From Allium sativum (Eukaryota; Streptophyta; Magnoliopsida; Asparagales; Amaryllidaceae), in assembly GCA_030737875.1 (NCBI GenBank), contig CM060910.1:67278501-67342500 (forward strand): 64,000 bases of DNA, written 5' to 3'. This document shows positions 10,574 through 22,112 of this stretch, one piece after another. Within the stretch, counting starts at the first letter, position 1. Each line of letters starts with the position of its first letter. The notes below the pieces were generated by a model, which saw only the letters and a program-made list of their open reading frames with translations, was not told the origin of the DNA and searched no databases. The position numbers were made by a program, and so were the translations under genes.

Positions 10574-12583
10574 TGTGACGACAAGGAATTTCGCTCGATC
10601 CGAATCAGTCGCTAAACCGACCAAGACCGTTCGAAACCCCTGATCGCTTTGAGAACACGACAAATCAGAACCCAAACCGAAGAACATTTCATTGTATATT
10701 ACAATAATTCCATCAGAATACAAGAATACACAGAGTGTGAACAAATAAAATACATTTGATAATTATCAGAGATTACAATACATTACATAGCAGCGAAAAA
10801 TAATACAAACACAACTGAAGGAGATATATGGATACAAAGCTTTCTGGATATCGTTCCAGCCGTAAACCAGGATCCTGTGAATATAAATCTGCAAAACCAA
10901 AACTACTAGCTGCCCAGGTCAAAATAAGGGCACCCAGAGTTTAGGTTAAAACAATAAACTCCAGGTCAGTCATGGGACTGGTGTGAGAACTAAAACAGTT
11001 ATTAATCTTTATTTTAAAGTTAGGTAAATCAAGGGACCACGCCGTATAACACGGAACGGGTTTCCTCCCAAGAATACTAGTGCACAAAACAAACAGCACA
11101 ATGCTAAATAAAGAAAAATGAAGCTATTATAAAACCCAGGTTCCATCACACAATGCAACGCAAGCCGGAGGATAGGGGTTTTACGTTATAATAGCCAAGA
11201 ATGCTTGATACGCTGAAAACAAATCATTTATTACTATTATAAGTGTATAGTGTACAAAACAACTTCAAATCATAAGTATCAACCCTAGACGGCATAAGCG
11301 CCCCATCCCACTATGTCGCCATACTAGGCTCAACAATCAAAACTGCAAAGTCACGTATTTGGAAATTGGACTTCCATCTGTGAACCGAGGCAAAAGATAG
11401 TCCTCTACCGATTCGAGACAATCTAGCCTACCATGTCTCAGGAACAGAACGCATCGACCCTTGGAGCGACAGGGCCGGTCCACCAATGTGGATTAGACGA
11501 AATCCTGAACACTACGTCTCCCCGCCCTATGGGGCGCAAATGAGCCAACGAATGACTCCATCGGCTTCACATAGTCACCGATATATCCGAGGCGCCTCGC
11601 AACAACAACAACCACATAAGTCAAACTCGTCAGGGCGTGTAAAACCACTGGCGCCACTTCTAGCTAAAAAGAAACGCATGTCCTCCCTGAGGTCCTTCTC
11701 CCGTTTTTGGTTCACAACTGGGGTGTGAGGCTCACGAATTCACGCTACACAAAGCTACGCCACAAAGGCCGTGCTTTGATCATCAACCACAAGACTTTGC
11801 TTTTCAACAGAAGCCTTGATCATTTGCATCTTAGCATGCCACACAGGAAATTCACGCTATGCAATCGATATCAATCACAAAGAATGAAATCCGATGTCAA
11901 ACACATAGTCCATCTACAAGTTCGTTCTAGGTCTGAACGAAACCGGAGGCACCTAGTACCCCGCATATCCATCGATCTCCAAGTACGTCTGGACGACCAC
12001 CAACTGATTCCCTCCTCTTGGGTGTACGGCCCAATCAAGATCATCAGTAATTATCCAAACGACGTGAAGACCTCCGGTCTTCAACCACCGTCTTCATCTT
12101 CGACACCACGTCGAATCAGTTATTCAGAATGGGATAAACCCGGTCTTTCTGAATAACCCGCGTATATAATAAAAAAATGTTACACAAACTCAACATACGC
12201 CTCATTCCAATTCAGAATATTCTTTTATTCAAATATTCTTATACTTTCGGAAAAGTTCCCATTAATTTTGTCAAAGATAAATTCTTTAAATTTATTCTTT
12301 AATCTTCTTTGAATAATAATTCAGACTTGTCGGGATTAGCGAACCACACTGAAGTAACCATTTATTTTATTTCCCAATCCCAACCTATTCATCCCATGAA
12401 GTAAAACTGGTAATATTTCATATCTAACACTACAGTGTTATTGGTAAATTCAATTACCATTTCACGTTCAAATCTAATTAAAGATTTAACTATCGCCCGG
12501 AGCAAAACTGGTGATACTCCATTCTCGACCATTTCAATCTAATTAAAGATTCATTAAAACTCCACTTAGTTTTAATCTTTAAC

Positions 12584-12836
12584 TGGGTTAAAGAATCAGT
12601 GTCATTTAAAACACAGTTCACGATAAACCAAAAATCACATTCCATTAATTATCGGGTTAAAGAACAAGTGTTATTTAAAACACTGTTCATGATAAACCCA
12701 AAAATCAATACCAATTCAATTCCAATTAAATATTATTTGATTGGTACACTTCATTAAATCTAAATAAAAAGATTTATTCTTTTTCTCAACTGGGCTTAAG
12801 AACAGTGTTAATGAAGACACCATTCACGACAAACCC
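12584..12836 (-). repeat. Three diverged tandem hairpins in G LTR
   Basis: Minus-strand hairpins at 12789-12836, 12653-12700 and 12584-12630. The middle one pairs GGGTTTA with TAACCC and GAACAGTGTT with AACACTTGTTC. The others keep pairing with different bases. An inverted copy of the set lies at 5693-5944. Lies inside the proposed leader intron. Confidence 0.65.
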
Positions 12837-15177
12837 AAATCACATTTGATATTAAATACAAGGCTCTGAATAGAAAATATATCGGCTTATATTCAATATC
12901 AAATTCTACGACCAACAAATATCGTACTGGAAATAACGATATATATATATATATATATCTTTCAAATTCCCATAACAATACCTGTATCATCACGAAATCC
13001 GACATCGAAATATTCCGAAGACAATTTCGATTCAAATCCATTCCAATTCAATTATTGGAAATTCTGGTTATATTTCAAAACCATTTCAAATTCACTTTAT
13101 TTATTTTAAAAATAAACAAATTATTATTCTAGTTCAAAACTATTTCATCTCGATAAAAATCTATTTTTATCTTTTCAAATATGGAGTTTTCATCCCAATT
13201 CTTCACAAATCATTTCTTATGATTTTACACAAATTATTAATATTTTTAATAATTTTATCAAGGCCCGTACAGTCGATTTCCATCAACGGCCATCGAACTG
13301 CACTTACAGCGACCTTTTCCAAATTTGATTTGGACATAATTCCAAATCCAACCGTTAGATTTCAAATCTCTAATATTCATTAGAAAGCTCTTTTCGATAC
13401 GAACCCAACGGTTTCGGTTTTAGGGGAACCCGACGGTCGGATCTCCCGCAATATCCATTCGAAGTCAATGGTCGAAATTCGTGAACTGCCGCGGTGCGGC
13501 GCGTTCTATTCAGTCCATTATATATATAATATATATATATATATTATATTTCGTCGATTTCCTTTTAAAACGTATTATATAAATCGTTTTAAATTCGTTT
13601 TCAAAACGATTTCAACTTCTATTCAAATTCAAATCAAAATTGAATTTTTCCTTATAAATTCGATTTAAATTCATTTCAAATTGATTTCAATTCAAATCGA
13701 TTTTTAGTTCAATTTTAGTTCATCTTCAATTCCATTCAATTTCAATTCGAATTCATTTCTATTCAATTTCAATTCGAATTCTAATTCTTTTCAAAATATC
13801 AGATTTTGAAATCACTTTTGATATTTATTATAAAATGAATAAAATCGATATAAATATCGTTCACGTCAAAATGGCGTCAATCTAATCAACACGGCTTCAT
13901 ATATTTCTATTTTCAAATATTCGATTTTCAAATATTTCTTTTTCAAATACTTCTATTCAAATATTTCCTTTTCAAAACTGGAATGAGGCCCAATCAATTA
14001 CCATAAATTTTACTTCTATGGAATTACATACAACGCATGTAAACATCGACAATGACAAATAATCAACCATCATCCAAAGTGCATTCTACACTGTATAAAC
14101 ATCAAATATAAATATTTAACGCTTATGACAGTCTGTCAATCAATCGATCGACATACAACTAATTATTGGGATTAGTGTATGTCATATATCATCCCAATAC
14201 CCGTGTGGGGTTTTAAACAATCAAACACAGATTTTATTTGTGCAGTTGGGCGATGCGTAAAATTTATCGTCCCAACCAATATTAATCAAATCAGTGTATA
14301 TAAACAAATCTCCGATTTGTTTATATTAATTTATTTCATTTCATATACACGTTAAAAATTCTATTTTTAACTATATAATATTTTCCACTATAAAATATTT
14401 TATTTCGTTTCACATCCCATCACACAATCAACTACACATCAAAATCAAACAAACAAGCATACAAGCCGTCCATGGTCTGTGGACAACGGGTGTCGGGTGC
14501 TACTAAACACCGTCTGCATCCTAGTATATATTTTAACTATAAAATTAAATTAAAAGTGAGAAGTTCTCACAGAGGGTTCCACTCCGCCGTGCTTTGCTTT
14601 TGAACTGCCGAATCGTCTGGATTTTCTTGATATCCCAATGCAGTTCTTTTCACGCTGTTCAAATAAAAATTATATTTTTATCACTTCATTTCGATAAATA
14701 AAAATCATATTTTTATTTCTCTACTTCATATATATTTACAACGCTACTTCAATATAAAAATTATATTTTTACTTCGCCATTTCAACAATAAAAATCCGAC
14801 CTTTCACATACTAAAAATCCGATCTTTTCTAAATTAAAAATCTGATCTTTTCTAAATTAAAAATCTGAACTTTCTTCTTATAAAAATTCTAACTTTCCAC
14901 TTATAAAAATATAATCTTTTTAACTTTAAAAAAATATAATCTTTATACTTTTAAAGATATAATCTTTTTATATCGATAAAAATCGAAACTTTCTTTATAT
15001 AAAATATAAACTTTTATCGCTTCTAAAACAAAATAAAAATCAAATTTTTATCGCTTTAGAAACTAAGAATGAATTCAGCGATTTATACATATACATCAGA
15101 TTTTTACTTTTAAAGATTACGGTATAAAAAAACACTAAAACAAAATAAATAGTAAAAAAGAAAAATAAAAAACTTAC

Positions 15178-15638
15178 GGTTTGCAAAAAGGGGCTGGTCT
15201 ACGCTCTGGAGGCGTCGGAATTGGGTAGAGGGGTGGCGCGAGTGGGTGGATCGAGGGCGGCAATTGAAGGGAAGAGGAAGAAAGAGAAGCGCAGAGGAGA
15301 GAAGGGGGTGGAGGGTGGCTGACGCGAGGTCGGAGGGAGCGGTAGTGCGTGCTCTGGCGCGAGAGTTGGAGCAGATCTAGACGGGGTTTGGGGGGGGGCA
15401 CGGTGTCACGAGGTCGCGGTTCGAGGGTTCCAGGAGAGGGAGAAGAGAGAGCGCGCCACAAGGGGGGGGGGCGACTGAGGATATGCGGCGTTGGGGTGGG
15501 GAATTGGTCAGAGCGACGATGATGGATCGGGGAGGGAGAGCCTGGGGTGCGACGGGTTTTGTTTTATTAATTTATTTTTTTTCCTTTCTGAGTCAACGAG
15601 GGAGAAGGAAAGGGGTTGGGGGCTGAGATATTATAAAG
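15178..15638 (-). promoter_or_regulatory. G promoter and GC-rich leader exon (right copy)
   Basis: Same arrangement as 8335-8793: CTTTATAATATC (15627-15638), GC-rich leader, donor AAACC-GTAAGT at 15177/15178. The reading frame differs from the left copy by indels while the donor is unchanged, which favours a noncoding spliced leader. Confidence 0.5.
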
Positions 15639-16922
15639 GGGAGTGGGTTGATATATTATTTTATTTTATTTTATTTATTTTAAATTTTGAACTCTGTAAA
15701 GTACCCCTCCCATTCAAACTCGAAATCGAACCCGCCGACTGTCGTCCCTAGCGTACTACCCCCATTCCGAACACAACGGGATATGTATCGTAGGCTGATT
15801 AGATTGTTCCGATCAGTTTTCGTCAAAATCAAAATATAATTCTATATATTGAATTTGAACGCGCATTTCCATTTACCAGGGTCACATACTAACTCGAAAA
15901 ATTCCAGAAAAATATTTTCTAGCTTCGTATTGATGATACGGTCCTAACAAAACTAATTTCATCAAATTCTGAGACCGTTTGAAAATTTTCCATTTTTAAG
16001 GGCCAGAATTCCATAGCGACTATTCTGAAAATTCAACTGGACGTAACTTTTGATTCCCGCTACGAAACTTCGATTTTTTGGATTCGTTGGAAAGATATTC
16101 TTAATTAGATTCAAATATTTTTGGTTTCGCTAAAATCCGGTTTATTTTGCACCCGGTAGGTTCATTTGAATTTTGAAATCAAATTATCGAACTACCGCGC
16201 CATTTTCAATTCCTTTTATAATTAAAATAAAATATTTATATTCTAACGACGACGTATATAAATATAATCGTTCAAATTCTATTCAGAATAAATCTCTCAT
16301 CATTATTATTTAAAATAATTTATTTTAAATATTCAAAATTAATTAAATTTGCCAAAATAAAAATTTTAAATTGGCTCGGATTTCCGGGTTATTGCACTAT
16401 ATTCACAATTTTGGGTGAAAATTATAATCACATATGCAAGTTAGGTGAGATCCATACTCCATATATGCAAGTTCACAATTTCATGTTTAGATCTATATTT
16501 AGATTCATGGTAGTTTATGCAAATATATGATTCTATATGCCTATGCTAGTTATTGGCTATGCAAATTTATGTTATAATTCCTATTTGCAAGTTAGATCTA
16601 TGTTATGTGTTATGCAAGTTGTGATGTATCTTTTCTTTTATAAGTTAGATTATGTCTAACATATCTCATATTAGAACGTACGAATAGTGTGGGGACAAAA
16701 GGGAAAATATTAATTATGCAAATTGTGAGTTGACATAAAAATAATTTTAAAGGCATATAATTAAATTGAGACATTAATTGGTATAATTTATACACCTAAA
16801 AAGTATGGACATAATTTAGGCGACAATTATGGACGTAGATTAATTTGGAAGTTATTGACAATTTGAAATAGGGATATAAATTCAAATTGGGGTTGAATAA
16901 TAATGTGTAATAATAAATGCCT

Positions 16923-17256
16923 AAGACACAAGGTTAGACTCATTTATGGTATAAGACTGCCCGGAACCGCCCGGCACATCCAGCAACCACAAACGGTAGA
17001 CTAATGTGAGAGGTCAAAGACATTAATTAAATAAGTAATAAATGCCTAAGACACGAGGTTAAACTCGTTTGTGGTATAAGACTGCCCGAACCCACCTGGC
17101 ACATCTAGCAACTGCACACAACAGTCTAATGTGAGAGGTGGTAGGCGTAATTAAAAGATGCTTAGACGCGAGGTTAAGTCTGGCTTGTGGTGGAAGTCTA
17201 CCCGGAACCGCCTGGCATATCCAGCGGCCACAAGCAATCGACTTAATGTGAGAGGT
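16923..17256 (+). repeat. Three tandem LTR hairpins in F
   Basis: Three about 100-bp units, each reading ACRNGAGGTTA...GCCCG...TGTGAGAGG. The third pairs perfectly: TTAAGTC (17174-17180) with GACTTAA (17240-17246) and CTTGTGG (17184-17190) with CCACAAG (17228-17234). The first two carry a few mismatches. Confidence 0.8.
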
Positions 17257-17457
17257 TTGTGCATAATAATTAATTAATGTTGATCATAGACGAATATGAA
17301 TGACAAACAGAAGTTTGGTTGAGTTGAGTAATTCTCTTAGTTCCAATCTGATGTTGATTTCGGTCTTTGGGATTGATACTTAGGGAGTTATTCTCTTAAC
17401 CGATGTATCTGTGAACTAAGATGTACTTAATCATAAATTAAGTAAAACATGTTATAT

Positions 17458-17460
<3 letters not shown>

Positions 17461-17505
<45 letters not shown>
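17461..17505. repeat. (TA)n microsatellite
   Basis: About 22 AT dinucleotides in LTR F. Similar tracts occur at 4967-5008, 17903-17930 and 20959-21008. Confidence 0.95.
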
Positions 17506-17507
<2 letters not shown>

Positions 17508-17516
17508 ACATAACAT

Positions 17517-17897
17517 GATAAGTGGATAGGGTTAAGACCAGCTTAACCAATAATTTGATAAGTGGATAAGGTTAAGACCAACTTAACCAATAATTTGATA
17601 AGTAGGTAGGGTTAAGACCTGCTTAACCAATAATATATAAGTGGATAGGGTTAAGCCCAGCTTAACCAATAATGTGATAAGTAGGTAGGGTTGAGACCAG
17701 CTTAACAAATAATATATATTGATTTGATAAGCGGGTAGGGTTAAGTCTAGCTCAACCAATAATATATATATCAATCTGATAAGTGGATACGATTAAGGAA
17801 AACTTAACCAATAATACATATTGATCTGATAATTGGATAGGGTTAAGACCAACTTAACCAATAATACTTAAGTGGATAGAGTTAAGACCAGCCTAAC

Positions 17898-17934
<37 letters not shown>

Positions 17935-17990
17935 ATCTGATAAGCGGATAGGGTTAAGACAAGCTTAACTAATAACACATGTTGTTTTGA
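17517..17990 (+). repeat. About ten 40-50-bp tandem units with GGTTAAG/CTTAACC arms
   Basis: Unit GATAAGTGGATAGGGTTAAG-ACCAGCTTAACCAATAAT. Every unit contains the short inverted repeat GGTTAAG...CTTAACC or a near form. Length varies through AT runs between units. LTRs L and K have related CACTTAACCC words but not this array. Confidence 0.85.
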
Positions 17991-18909
17991 TAAGCGGGTA
18001 ACATGGGTGACATGTGGGATATAATCATTAACACTTAACCAAGATAAACATGTGGTGGGACATGGGGGTTAAGTGGATGACATGGGAGACATGTGAAATA
18101 CGATTAGAGACACTTAACCAAATTGAAACATGTAAGAAGACATGAATAAGAAGGGGTTAAGTGGGAAGTCCGAGTGCGGACCAAGCATAGGTAGAAAGCT
18201 TGTGTCAAGTGTGGGGACCCTTTTCAACCAGTAGCCCATTTAGTATCTAAGTGAGCTCAATCTAGATCGAGGACGAGACACACTTACTAGGTTTGATTGT
18301 AAGAGGTCAAAACGGGTTAGTGGTGGCAACGCAAGTCCAATGGGGTCATATGCGTGCGTGGGCCCGGGATGGTAGGTAACACGTTGTTGCATCGTGTAGG
18401 TATAAGCCGTGCATCTTTAGTGGTATCGGGTTGCCACTTTGGGAAGTGATACACCACACTGTGGGACCAGCATGGGTATCTACGAGTTAAGGAGCCGATC
18501 GAATGGGGAAGGTAGTGGGTATGACTAGCGGAGATAGGAGCAGGTGGCACATATAAAGACAGCTAGGAGTCCAACTACCATATTATGAATAAATGTTGTA
18601 ATTAGAATAGGGAGGGTAGTGGATACAACTAGTGGAGATAGGAGCAGGTGGCACTTATGAAGACAACTAGGGGTACAGGAAACTACCATTATGATTATTG
18701 TGTTCAGAAGGCAGGATCAACTTTTAGGGGGACTAGTAATGGTGCAGTATAGTAATTATCCTATTGTGATTAGGAGCGCGATTAACGCCAGTATGTTCCT
18801 CTTGTTTGTTTTGTCTTGCTCACTTGCTTCACAGTCATTCCTTGTTTTACCAGTTTATGCCTTATCCTAATTACTTTAATAATTATATTGTTAAAGTTAT
18901 TGGACTCGC

Positions 18910-18974
18910 CAGACTTTATGTCTGACCCCCTTTGTTTTCGCCTCTTTTCTTCCTTTTCCCCCCTAGGTTCTCAG
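18910..18974 (+). promoter_or_regulatory. Splice-acceptor cassette in F
   Basis: Inverted repeat CAGAC-TTTAT-GTCTG (18910-18924) overlapping branch-point-like CTGAC (18922-18926), a pyrimidine tract, then CCTAG and TTCTCAG (AG at 18973-18974) followed by GG. The same cassette is in Q (both LTRs), L and K. Confidence 0.55.
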
Positions 18975-19355
18975 GGTGGGACTAGTGCTTGTGGAGCTTG
19001 ATTTGGATCTTTCTCTCTCTTTGGAAGTGCTTGGATTGCTGAAAGTAAAGTTCAGCTCATCTCTTTTATGGCTACTTATGTTGGGGTTATGCTTTTTACT
19101 TTATGTACTCAGAAAACAATTTTTCAAGATGGATATTAAGTGTACTTGGTTTTATTGTTGGTTTTTGATGTAACCAAACTATTTCTCCACTGCAATAAAA
19201 GTTGTTTAAATTTTTCAAGTACCAATATATGTATCTGTCTTGTTATATTCTGTTCTATACACCAATAATACTCCATAAAAGTTAATGCATTCCCTTTGAG
19301 AGTGACATTAATGGAAGTGGGGTGTTACAGGAACATCGTAAATAGAAAGCATATC

Positions 19356-20402
19356 TTAAATGACAACATTCTTTCCTTTCTCCGACACGGTTAGGGCATT
19401 CGACGAAGAAGGAACAACATTAAGAGCATATGCTTTCACAATCTGCTTCTCCTTATGGGGTTGCGGGCGCTTATCCTTGTGATGTCCCTCTTGACCACAG
19501 TTGAAGCACTTCCTGTCAGCTGGCTTTGCTCGACATTCTTTAGCATAATGGCCCTTCTTGCCACAGCTAAAGCATTCAACATCTTTCTTGCCCTTTTTCT
19601 GACCATCCTTAGCTTGGTTCTGCTTCCTTTTGTTTTGAGAATTATTCTTGCCTCCACCGCTTGCTTGCGGCTTTGGCCCCTCTGCAGATGCAACAACGAC
19701 TTCAGTCTTGGGCTTAGGATAAAGGCTCTCTGATCTCAGTGCCTTCCCAACAATTGATTCAAAAGTCTTAACGATATGGTTTATAAGCCTTTCCCCCAAG
19801 TACTGATCTAAGCATGTTATGAATTTCTCATTCTTCTTCTCGAGAGTGTCGATAAGAGATAACCCATACTTCGATAAAGTATTGAACTTAGCAATATATT
19901 CTGAGACTGCCCTACCATTCTGCTAAAGCTCCAGAAATTTCCTAAACAATTCTGATTTCTGAGCAACTGGGATAAACTTATCACTGAATCAGGCCTTGAA
20001 CTGATCCCAAGTAACTTGATCCTCTGGAGTAGCTGCCTTAATAGCATTCCACCAATTCATAGCCCGTACTTACAGTTGACGGGATGCTAGCTTCCTCTTC
20101 ATCGCATCAACAATCCCTAATTCTTCGAAGATACACTCACAGCTATCCAACCAATCCTGAACTTTTGTAGCCGATTCCGTTCCGTGGAACTGCTTCCCAC
20201 CAAGACTAGTGTAATCCTTGCAAAGCTTGGCGAAATCGGCTCTAGGCACCTGCACCGTAGCACCACCACTATTTGCAGCATTGGGAACTGCTCCTTGCAC
20301 ATTTCTAAGCATCTCTCTCATGAAGTCAGTGAACATCATCCTCATATCAGGAGCATTCCCATTATTAGCTCCTCTACCAGTACCCCTAGCATATCGGCTC
20401 AT
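19356..20402 (-). pseudogene. gag: Ty3-type gag (capsid/nucleocapsid), three internal stops
   Basis: Gag builds the virus-like particle and packages element RNA. One minus-strand frame runs from ATG at 20402 (MSRYARGTGRGANNG...) through a capsid region with the family hallmarks WWNAIKA, TWDQFK and VSEYIAKFN, a basic linker rich in K, Q and N, and two CCHC zinc knuckles: [14 protein letters not shown] is intact, the second, [14 protein letters not shown], has Arg in place of the last Cys. Three in-frame stops interrupt the capsid part (near 20070, 19990 and 19925), so it is dead. About 350 codons including stops. Upstream is the PBS and LTR; downstream pol is absent from the window. Confidence 0.85.
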
Positions 20403-20585
20403 CGTTCAATCTGTAAGGAGAAAACGATTAACCACCTCTTTAGTGGTGCCAGTGCAGTGCGACTTCATCCTTAAATATACTAATAGTATATATATAGCTT
20501 TTGAAAACCAAAATATCACAAATACGTGCTCTCATATACTACTATCACTCCCTAGTATCTCCCCTAGGTTAACTACGCAACCTAG

Positions 20586-20600
20586 AGGTCTAATACCAAA
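20586..20600 (-). other. PBS of element E
   Basis: Minus strand TTTGGTATTAGACCT directly next to the LTR end; a two-base variant of the initiator tRNA-Met complement TGGTATCAGAGC. Confidence 0.7.
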
Positions 20601-20954
20601 TGTGACCACCCGCCCCGCACTAGCCGACATTTCCAATGAAAGTGCATTATGCCAATGTCCAACTAGCACGGGACGATCGCCAAAGAAAGGAAAAGAAAGG
20701 AATTTTGAACTAACAAGGAACTTGTAGAATGTCTCACAACGCATGTGATAAAATATAATAATAACATAACTTATACATAAAACAGGTGAGACAGTGCATA
20801 AGCTAAAAACTAAACCATCATAACAGCGGAAAATCCAAAATACAGCTTATGTTCCACATCATCATTATTACAACTTTTAAAACTGTCTCCAAATCAAAAT
20901 AAGAAAGGTACACTACTAATGCCCAAAGTAGTGACCAGTAGCGACACAAGGAGA

Positions 20955-20958
<4 letters not shown>

Positions 20959-21008
<50 letters not shown>
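20959..21008. repeat. (TA)n microsatellite
   Basis: About 25 AT dinucleotides in the E LTR. Confidence 0.95.
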
Positions 21009-21010
<2 letters not shown>

Positions 21011-21395
21011 CATACGTGGGAGCCTCCTGCTCGTCTCCGGATCAGCTACTCGTTCATAACCAGCTAACCTGTCTCTAGTCTTCTCATTTAAGAGCACACA
21101 GAGTAATAAGAAGAGACATAAAACTCTGGGTCAGACAAAATTCTGATATGAGTGATAAGCAGGAAAACAGAACAACAACAGGTATACTAAACCATACCTG
21201 AACCTGGACCTGAAACTAAAGAGTTAGCACAACAAGATGTACAATACTCTAAGGTGACACTAACATATGGCATAAAGATACAGGGGAGGGGTGTGCATGT
21301 CATAGTGATGTCAAACAATCAAGCATAGCAACCATCCTTACATCTCTCACTCAATGCGTAAAGCATACGATATCCACCGCTTTGATCACCGAAAT

Positions 21396-21585
21396 CCTTG
21401 TTATGATCACTCTGCCCCATGGAGTCATGGCGACTCCACTGCACTGATCCATAGCCACTAGTCCTTGCTATGTCCACTCTGCCCCATGAAGTCATGAAGA
21501 CTCCACTGCACTGGCTCATAGCCATGCTACGATCACTCTGCCCCATGGAGTAGCAACTATCCCACTGCACTGATACGTAGCCTAA
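21396..21585. repeat. About 60-bp tandem repeat, three copies
   Basis: Units share CACTCTGCCCCATGGAGT, CTCCACTGCACTG and ATAGCC; copies differ by several substitutions. Confidence 0.75.
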
Positions 21586-21960
21586 CATCCATCTTGGTGG
21601 TGAATCAAAGCTATAGACGTTGAAAACTTCTTAGCATACATCCCGCAGCAAAGTCCAATCATGAAGTTAACTCGTTGGTTCTCGTCTGGATCCTGAGTAC
21701 AAACTTCCCATTTGGACTACCTTTGCATCTCGGGTTTTGGTCATCATCTCAGTTCGTGATTCTTCAATTCGGTTCGTTCGCTGTCCAGACTCAAAGATTG
21801 GATCGTGATTTCCCCCTGGCTATCGGCCTATGGTCCCTCCTTCAGCTCGTGGCTCGTGACATCATGCTCCAACATTGGTTCACGGCTCGTGGTTTGCCTC
21901 CTCCAGCTCGTGGTGACCGATTCGGCTCGTGCAACATCTAGGTGGTTCGTCCTATTCCTA

Positions 21961-22112
21961 ACGGTCGGGGGGTGTGGGGTTCGTGATCATCCTCACGATC
22001 GGGGAGTGGGTTCCGTGATCATCCTCACGATCGGGGTGTGGGGTTCGTCATCTTCCTCACGGTCGGGGTGTGAGGGCTCGTGATCATCCTCACGATCGGG
22101 GTGTGGTTCACG
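21961..22112. repeat. 33-bp GC-rich tandem repeat, about five copies
   Basis: Units share CTCACGATCGGGGTGTGGG and TTCGTGATCATC. Stands out from the AT-rich LTR around it. Confidence 0.85.

Larger units (their letters stand above)
1386..16396 (-). mobile_element. Element G: giant-LTR, short-body retroelement
   Basis: Reverse-strand element with its 5' LTR at right (10574-16396, 5.8 kb), internal part of only 1.02 kb (9552-10573) and a rearranged 3' LTR at left. The minus strand shows PBS TGGTATCAGAGC next to the right LTR and a PPT (AGTGGGGGAGAT) next to the left LTR, preceded by TTTTCGGGGACGAAA, a motif also found before the PPT of B and (as a variant) of Q. No gag or pol is present, so it must be moved by another element's proteins. 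The left LTR is chimeric (see parts) and starts outside the window; no TSD check is possible. Confidence 0.75.
10574..16396 (-). mobile_element. Right (5') LTR of G, 5.8 kb
   Basis: Bounded by TGTGACGAC (10574) and TTATTGCA (16396). In sense order: U3 (16396 to about 15640), TATA-like box (15627-15638), GC-rich leader to donor (15178), long AT-rich intron-like part with hairpins and GGGATTAGT/ATCATCCCA dyads near 14168-14195, acceptor-like sites near 10889 and 10874, then the PBS. The intact copy against which the scrambled left LTR can be read. ORFs at 11486-12156 are AT/GC-composition accidents with no family resemblance. Confidence 0.85.
16397..19329 (+). mobile_element. Forward LTR F, 5' end cut off by G
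   Basis: Ends GTGACATTAATGG-AAGTGGGGTGTTACA at 19329, the same 3' end as Q, L and K. Its start (TGTAACACCCC, U3, promoter) is missing because G inserted at 16396/16397; that part must lie left of the window. F itself interrupts the gag-to-pol part of element E, since E-type gag resumes at 19330. No PBS follows, so F is probably a solo LTR. Holds hairpins, a 40-bp tandem repeat and an acceptor cassette. Confidence 0.8.

Noticed and set aside
11486..12156. Overlapping plus-strand ORFs in the G LTR
   Set aside because: No domain, antisense to the element, and not kept in N or the left LTR.
19436..19733. Additional frames on both strands over the E zinc-knuckle region
   Set aside because: Shadows of gag; the CCHC motifs are in the 19356-19799 minus frame only.
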